DNA of 64,000 bases from Aphelocoma coerulescens (taxonomy: Eukaryota > Chordata > Aves > Passeriformes > Corvidae). Position numbers and translations under genes: made by a program. Below the pieces are notes generated by a model. The model was not told the origin of the DNA. It ran no database searches and saw only the letters and a program-made list of their open reading frames with translations. Shown one piece after another: positions 58,056 to 64,000 of this stretch. How positions within the stretch are numbered: the stretch's first letter is position 1; each line of letters opens with the position of its first letter. The stretch spans positions 32,382,001 to 32,446,000 of the forward strand of contig NC_091020.1 in assembly GCF_041296385.1 (NCBI RefSeq). The letters are read 5' to 3'.

Positions 58056-58639
58056 TCTGGGGATGGAGCAGCACAAACCCTGTGTCAGAGGCAGCTGTGT
58101 ATCTGCCTTTCCTGCTGCTGAAAAGCACCCTGCTCCAGGAGAGGAAAGATCCTGCAGACATTCACAGATGGAAGTGCACAGAAAAAACCCCAGCAAAAAA
58201 CCAAAAAAAAAGGTGCTTTAACACCTGCTTGTCTGTGCCAGTTTCTTTTTTCCCCTGGCCCCTCTGGCCTGCGTTTGGACACTTCCATTCTCCTGGGGGT
58301 GCCTGGATCCCTTGGCACGCATCCCGAGATAGGCAGCGAGGCTGCTTTCTGGGGAGGAGGACGGTAATTGGGGGAGATCCCTCTTTTGATGTGCAGGGCA
58401 ATTAAATCCTCCGTGAATAGGGGAGAAAACGAGGCATTCGGTGTCACTTGAAAGCCGGGATGTGTGGTGCCATTTCTAGGCACCGGTGTGGAATACAGAG
58501 GGGCACAAGGGCAGCCCCCAGCCCTTTATGCGGCAGCCAGAGCCGCTCGCAGATGCCACGGCACAAGAGCCCATTCAGGGGGGAGGCTGCACAATAGGTC
58601 ATGAGAAAAACCTGTTGCTGCTGATTAAGTTTGCAAATA

Positions 58640-58920
58640 CTGTATCTGCAGGGATTCAGGGACGTGGCTGCACCAGATGAAAAGTCCCAACCGGAATTCG
58701 GGCGAGCGGCAATTCTGCGTCGCCACCGGGTCTGATTAAACTATTCCTTATATCCAGCAGCTCTCTTACTCCTTTGCACACATTATTCAATTAACCATTC
58801 CGACAAGTTTTGGCTTACTTTTAAAGCAGCAGTTAAGAATATACCCTGAAACAATGTGTTCAATTAACTAAAAGAACACATTCACTCGAATATTCACATT
58901 TTTTGCATCCAGTCTTATAA
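58640..58920. promoter_or_regulatory. candidate conserved non-coding element with CpG patch
   Basis: Seven CpGs cluster at 58692-58728 (CGGGCGAGCGGC, GCGTCGCCACCGGG) and pass straight into AT-rich sequence with CTGATTAAAC, CCTTATATCC (close to a serum-response CArG box), ATTATTCAATTAACC and TTCAATTAAC. CpG retention beside homeodomain cores suggests a regulatory element. Inference only. Confidence 0.25.
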
Positions 58921-61670
58921 ACGTTTCTAAGAAGAAAACAAACTACCTGGGATTCTTCCCACCTTCAAAAGATCTAATACAAAGGATTAGAGGAATGTTA
59001 GCAAATCTTGATGCTTTCTTAAATGCCACAGTGGCTTAGGGAATGGTGTTTAAGGAACAACTTCCACAATGAAGAGCAAGGAAAATGGGGGTGAAAATGG
59101 ATAGGATTGTTACCCAGCTTCCACAACGTGGTATTTTAAGTTACTTCTCAAGCCCATGTGTGATTTGGCATCACAGGGCAGATGAGGTCTTATGTAGGAA
59201 GTTATAATATGAAAGTCAGGATTATGCTACCTACAAAGAAGCCAAATTCAGCCTTAGGGCAAGCACAGTCTTTGGGAGGAAACATAGGACAGGTGAGGAG
59301 ACCTGATTTTGGCATTTCTGATTTGAGTCTGATTTTAAAAAAAGAAAGAAAAAATGAAACAAAAGATATTTTAAGTGTCTGACTGATTTAGGAGTGCAAA
59401 TCCCATTCGTTTCCAACCACTGCATGCTTTCCCAAATCCTGTTCTGAACCATGAGCACTGAAGGAATATGAATGTGTCTCCCTGTAAGATCAGATTCCCA
59501 TCCAGATCCCCATAGTTCCAGCTATCCAGGTGTACAAAGTTAAGTGAATTTGCACTACCTGCCATGAAACACAGGATTTTGTAGCTCTCCTTTTGAAAAC
59601 ACTTCTCCAACACAGTCAGTTCTCACTGCACAACTCGTGCACAACTTTTTAACTCCATTTCTTTTTAAAGCTGCCTCCATCTGCATTGTTGGCTTTAGAA
59701 AAGCACCTGAATCTGTTTACAAGTCACAACAGAAAGCCAGGCTGTGACTGTCACCTCACTGCAGTGGGAGCATCCTCATGGGGCAGGAACAGAGGACACT
59801 CAGCTCCATAGAAACACCTCTGGGAATCAGGTAACTGTTAAGGACTCATTAAGGTCATTTTAAATCGATGACTGTGTGACAGGAGAGCCGTGAAGGGTGA
59901 GGGGAGCAGAGCTGTGAGGTGGCAGAGGACACAGGTCCAGCCTGTCCTGCTCTCCCAGAGCAGAGATCCTCTTTGAGGGTCCATTGAAACCCGGGGCAGC
60001 TCCGAGGGGAGAGTCACAGGTGCCAAACTCCTGAGGTGGCTTTAAGTCAACACCAAACAAAGCTGCTTATATAGAAAGAGCCAATTCACTTAGCAGGAAG
60101 AAAAAAAAGTATTTGTTCAATTCTATCCAGATTGCAGAGTTTGGGCTTTTAAAGGTACATTAGCACTCTTACAGCAGCAAGTGTTTACTTTTCCTGTCCA
60201 CCTCATTTTCGCCATTATTGAAGATCCCCTGAGTCTTATCTAGATCCCAGTGGGTTTATACATTGACTCTCAACATTCTATTTTAAGGCAGAGTTTTAAG
60301 AAGCCTCTCCACTCCTTCTATGCCAGACCCAGGGCCATGAAGAAATGCAAGTGTAACTGTGTGAAAAAACGTTGTGTCACAAAGACAACTTATTCCAGCT
60401 TCCTGACCTATGAATTTGAATAAAACCCCATGTTGCATTTTGCTACAATAAACCCCATTTCTCTATAACCTCTTGGGAAAAGGTTCCCTTTCTCTGAAGC
60501 ATTGCTTTTCCAATGCAGCCCAGGATTCTGCAGTCAAAAGCAATCAAGTACTACTGTCCAAATCAGTTCCAATGCAAACTTCATGCTATGACTGTCATTC
60601 AGGAGCAGCACAGCCTAAGTTAAAATCAGTGCAATCAGACTGCTTGATTCATGTGCTATTGCCTACCAGAAATGTAACATTCAATAATTTCATCTATGTA
60701 CCACGATATTCGAGTAAAGCACATCATCCATGAGAACAGTGCCTAGAAAAATCACTGCAGATCCAGTATTTGGTAACATATTCTCTCTATTTCATATTTC
60801 CTTCCTTCCCTTATATCATTCACAAGTGGTTCAATATTCAATAAACAGGAAATACAGATTACAAAACCAGCTTGCTGTTCTCCATAACATTTTATCCATC
60901 AATCTGTTTAAAAACAGCAGAAAAATAATTCTCTATGATCTCATTTTCTACATCCGAAGTGACAGGCTTGTTGGCCTATTCCCTACAACCTACCTAAATT
61001 TTTCCTCTCAAGTATTGCCAAGGAGGTATTCATACTTTTCCAAGAGTGCACAGCTCAGGCCTCTGACTGTATGGCTTCATGCACTGGTTGAATAAATTTA
61101 GAAACCCAGCTGAAAAGAAATCAAACATGTCACAGACATCTAGACATGATATTCCATAACAGAGATTACTTGGAAATGCTACAGTTTGATGCTATGGTTT
61201 CCTTCATTTGATTTAACATTACCTCAAGAATGTTAATCATCCCACAGCAGTAAATCCCAAGGGTTTTCCAGAAAACCTGGAACTCTTTGTTCATGCTGAT
61301 TGGGATCTCCAGGGGATTAGGTGGTCTGTCAATAGAAAGACAAAGGAGGGAGAACCATCCAAACCATTCTTTGAGGATCACAATGCCTCATAATCCATCC
61401 TTAACAGCTCGAGTGGGAATCAGTAGTGAGGATTCACCCGGCATCACTTAGGCTGCTTTACCTGGATAGAGGTGTTGTAGTTATTGACTGGAAGTATCAC
61501 CTGAGGGCTACAGCTGAGCCTGCCCCTCACAAGGTGCTGCACAAGCCTCTGGTAAAGCAGAGTCCCTGCCCTTGAGGGAGGGGACCCACCTTGCCTGGGC
61601 GAGTTGGCCACGGTGGTCACGGAGTGGCCAAACTCCTCAGCTGCTGCTCGTGGTCAGCACTGGCTGGAGA

Positions 61671-61714
61671 AGGACATCCCCCTGGACTGATAGAGCAGGA
61701 CATCCCACTGGACT
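61671..61714. repeat. 18-bp direct repeat, 26-bp period
   Basis: AGGACATCCCCCTGGACT at 61671 and AGGACATCCCACTGGACT at 61697 differ at one base. Small tandem duplication. Confidence 0.65.
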
Positions 61715-63041
61715 CCAGGGCATGATAACTCCCCACCAGCTGAGGTGCTACAGCTCATTCCACACATATTTTATCCCACAGCAAAGGCAAAGTCACAAGC
61801 ATGGGTGAAACACCTCTCAGTGCAGACCATGTCCAGATGAATTGCACCGTTCCTGCAAGAGGTCAGGAGCAGAGGTGAGCCTTGTTCCCAACTCCCTGCT
61901 GACACAGGGAAATTGGATGGTGTCTTGGAGCTCTGGCTCTCCTGTGAGCCTGTGTGTTCAACTCTCAGTCTCTCTGTGGAGAAAAAGAAGCTGAAACTGG
62001 CCAAAAACTGACTGGGGAACAGCAAGCCGGGTGCTTCCTCACTCTTCTGCCACAGCTGGAAAAAAAAGTCTCTATCTCTGTGTGACCTTGAACAAGCTGC
62101 AAACTGCTTTGAAAAGTTTTGCTCAGTTTTTCCTTCCCCCTCTCAGGCTCAGTTTAGAGGCATAGAAAGGCACAGGAATTAATTTCTGGGCATAGGGCAG
62201 TGGTATGGGATACACATCATAAAGTCACCGCAAGACATTGGTCTGTGAACGTGGACTTCCCTCTCACATCTGTCCCCCATCTGAGGGGTCACAGACACAC
62301 AAGGATAGCAAAGGGTCTATTTCATCTCATAAAGAAAACTGGTTTGGACTCAGCCATGTGGACTCAGGCTGCCAAGGAACTGGAGTTTCCCGAGTAAAAA
62401 CACTTGTGCAAGCAATGGAAGCAAGAACTGAGTCTGACTTCACAGCTTACCAGGAGAGAAATAAAGAGGAGAAAAGGAAAGTAAAATTTCTCTCTATCTC
62501 ATGAGGGAAAAGTGAAAAGAAGTGGATGTTGTGCCACTGCCAGGATTAATGAGCTCTAGAACACCTAATAAAAGTGTTCAGGGACTTTTGCAATCTCAAA
62601 CCGAAAGAGGCTGTAGAGAGGTTTCACTCTTTTCACACATCCTACAGAAAAATCAGAAAGAAAAGAAGGGATGCATACTTGCACTGCAGAGCAAAACACT
62701 CTTGGGCTCTGCGTTTAATTTGGAAGACAAAACAGTTTGCCAAACAGGGGTGGGGGAGCATTCATAGGACACAGCTACAAACTGTCTTTAATGGAAGACA
62801 TTTTTAAGAGAAACTGTCCTAGGCTGAGAGAAAAGCTTCTGTACTGCAGTGGCAGCTGGGTGACACAGGAGGAGTGAGTGCCAGCAGCTGTCAGTGGGAA
62901 CAGAGTATGGGGAGCTGGGATGGAGGTTTGTGGGATGGACACAGATGGAGCATGAGTATCATGTTCCAGTAGAAATAGTATTTCCAAAGTCACAGGAAAG
63001 GATATCCAGCTTACAAAAGTCTGGTGGCTGCCAGAGCCATT

Positions 63042-63455
63042 TCACAGAATGAAGCACAGAGTGGTTTGGGATGGAAGGGACCTTAAAGCCCATCCAGTGC
63101 CACCCCTGCCATGGGCAGGGACACCTTCCACTATCCCAAATTGCTCCAAGCCCCAATGTCCAGCCTGGCCTTCAACACTGCCAGGGATCCAGGGGCAGCC
63201 ACAGCTGCTCTGGGCACCCTGTGCCAGGGCCTGCCCACCCTCACAGGGATTCCTTCCCAAAATCCCATCTAACCCTCTGGCAGTTTGAAGCCATTCCCCC
63301 TTGTCCTGTCACTCCAGGCCCTTGTCCCAGGTCCCTCTTCAGCTCTCTTGGAGCCCCTTTAGGCACTGGAAGGGGCTCTGAGGTCTCCCCAGAGCCTTCT
63401 CTTCTCCAGGTGAACACCCCCAGCTGTCCCCGAGCAGAGAGGTTTCAGCCCAGGG
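63042..63455 (-). mobile_element. CR1 LINE fragment, 3' end (longest and best-preserved copy)
   Basis: It begins CACAGAATGAAGCACAGAGT and continues through GGTTTGGGATGGAAGGGACC, CCCTGCCATGGGCAGGGACA, TCCAGCCTGGCCTTCAACAC and CAGCCACAGCTGCTCTGGGC. The distal part then reads CCTTGTCCTGTCACTCCAGG, GGTCTCCCCAGAGCCTTCTC and TTCTCCAGGTGAACACCCC. About 410 bp of antisense CR1 is recognisable, and it is the least diverged copy here by eye. The open plus-strand frame at 63071-63592 is a by-product of this element. Confidence 0.95.
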
Positions 63456-64000
63456 ACTGGCTGCCTGCTCCCATAACTGCACATCACAGGGGGAGGATCC
63501 AGGCAGCCCAACAGCACTTCACACTGAGCAGAAGAACAGTAAAACACCTTCTGGATCTGGCCAAAATCCACCAAGGGCCACGAGAGGCATGAGGAGGGAA
63601 CAGCTGTACGTACGAGCCCAGATGTTGTTTGAAGGGATTTTACAGCAAGCTCAGTAGCTGAGAGAGCTGACCCCACGATGCAGAGACACCCCTCAAACCT
63701 GCAGGGAGCCAGAGGACTTGTCTGCTGGCCAAGCAGGTAAGAAGCAGAAAGTAGATGTGCAAAGGGCACCACGACTGACAGGAGGATGAGCCTGGGCAGC
63801 TTTAAAAAACGCAGCCCAAGGAAAAACCTGTTTGTTGGGATAGAGCCTGTTCATGCACTCATGACTCAAGGCAATGGCACAGGAGAACCAGCTGGAACAT
63901 GAGTCACAGGAGACAGGTACCAACCCACAAAAACCAGTCAAGGCTGGCCAAAAGATGGCATGAGGGGCAGGAGAGAAAAACCCAGCCCAGATGGCACAGA
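63456..64000. other. non-coding segment to the right edge
   Basis: Unique sequence after the last CR1. No exon recognised. Confidence 0.5.

Larger units (their letters stand above)
58056..63041. other. non-coding region, no recognised genes
   Basis: About 5 kb without a recognisable exon. It includes a CpG-containing block grading into an AT-rich, possibly conserved stretch (58640-58920) and a 26-bp-period partial duplication at 61671-61714. Confidence 0.5.

Noticed and set aside
63071..63592. 173-codon plus-strand open frame
   Set aside because: It is the antisense translation of a CR1 3' end.
1..64000. CRISPR arrays, operons, phage or plasmid genes, tRNA or rRNA genes
   Set aside because: None seen. 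The content is vertebrate nuclear DNA with one spliced gene and CR1 retrotransposon fragments.

Overview
This window is vertebrate nuclear DNA, almost certainly from a bird. Two observations support this. First, there are ten 5'-truncated 3' ends of CR1 retrotransposons, several ending in the usual TTCTATGA-type tail. Second, one confident coding exon on the minus strand, at 8097-8214, encodes the start of fibroblast growth factor receptor 2 (FGFR2), with the bird-like leader [18 protein letters not shown]. There is no prokaryotic gene organisation, CRISPR array or intact mobile element. I cannot name the species.

Layout, read along the FGFR2 gene from right to left. A dense CpG island (about 12105-13700) holds the promoter and a predicted non-coding exon 1 (about 13380 down to a strong CAG/GTAAAG donor at 12883). 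Intron 1 (12882-8354) contains an eight-copy 39-bp GC-rich minisatellite at 12421-12730 and a run of 21 consecutive G at 11829-11849. Exon 2 (8353-8097) carries 139 nt of 5' leader, the start codon and 39 codons: the signal peptide and the first residues of the mature receptor. The donor at 8096/8095 leaves an interrupted codon (phase 1). Positions 8096-1 are the 5' part of intron 2. The rest of FGFR2 lies beyond the left edge.

Positions about 13,700-64,000 lie upstream of FGFR2. I found no protein-coding exon, tRNA or rRNA there. The region holds the ten CR1 fragments, two short palindrome-type repeat fossils, homopolymer and simple repeats, a CTCF-like motif, a few small CpG-rich patches, and several AT-rich blocks dense in homeodomain-type motifs that may be conserved regulatory elements. 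No CR1 was seen in the first 20.9 kb, which covers the promoter and 5' end of FGFR2.

There is one recognisable gene, so no operon or multi-gene system is visible. The points most worth a second look are the structure of the FGFR2 leader (in-frame upstream AUG, triple NAG acceptor, long stop-free leader, upstream ORFs), the promoter-proximal minisatellite and G tract, and a few exact palindromes in the upstream desert. Everything was read by eye; no alignment or search was run.
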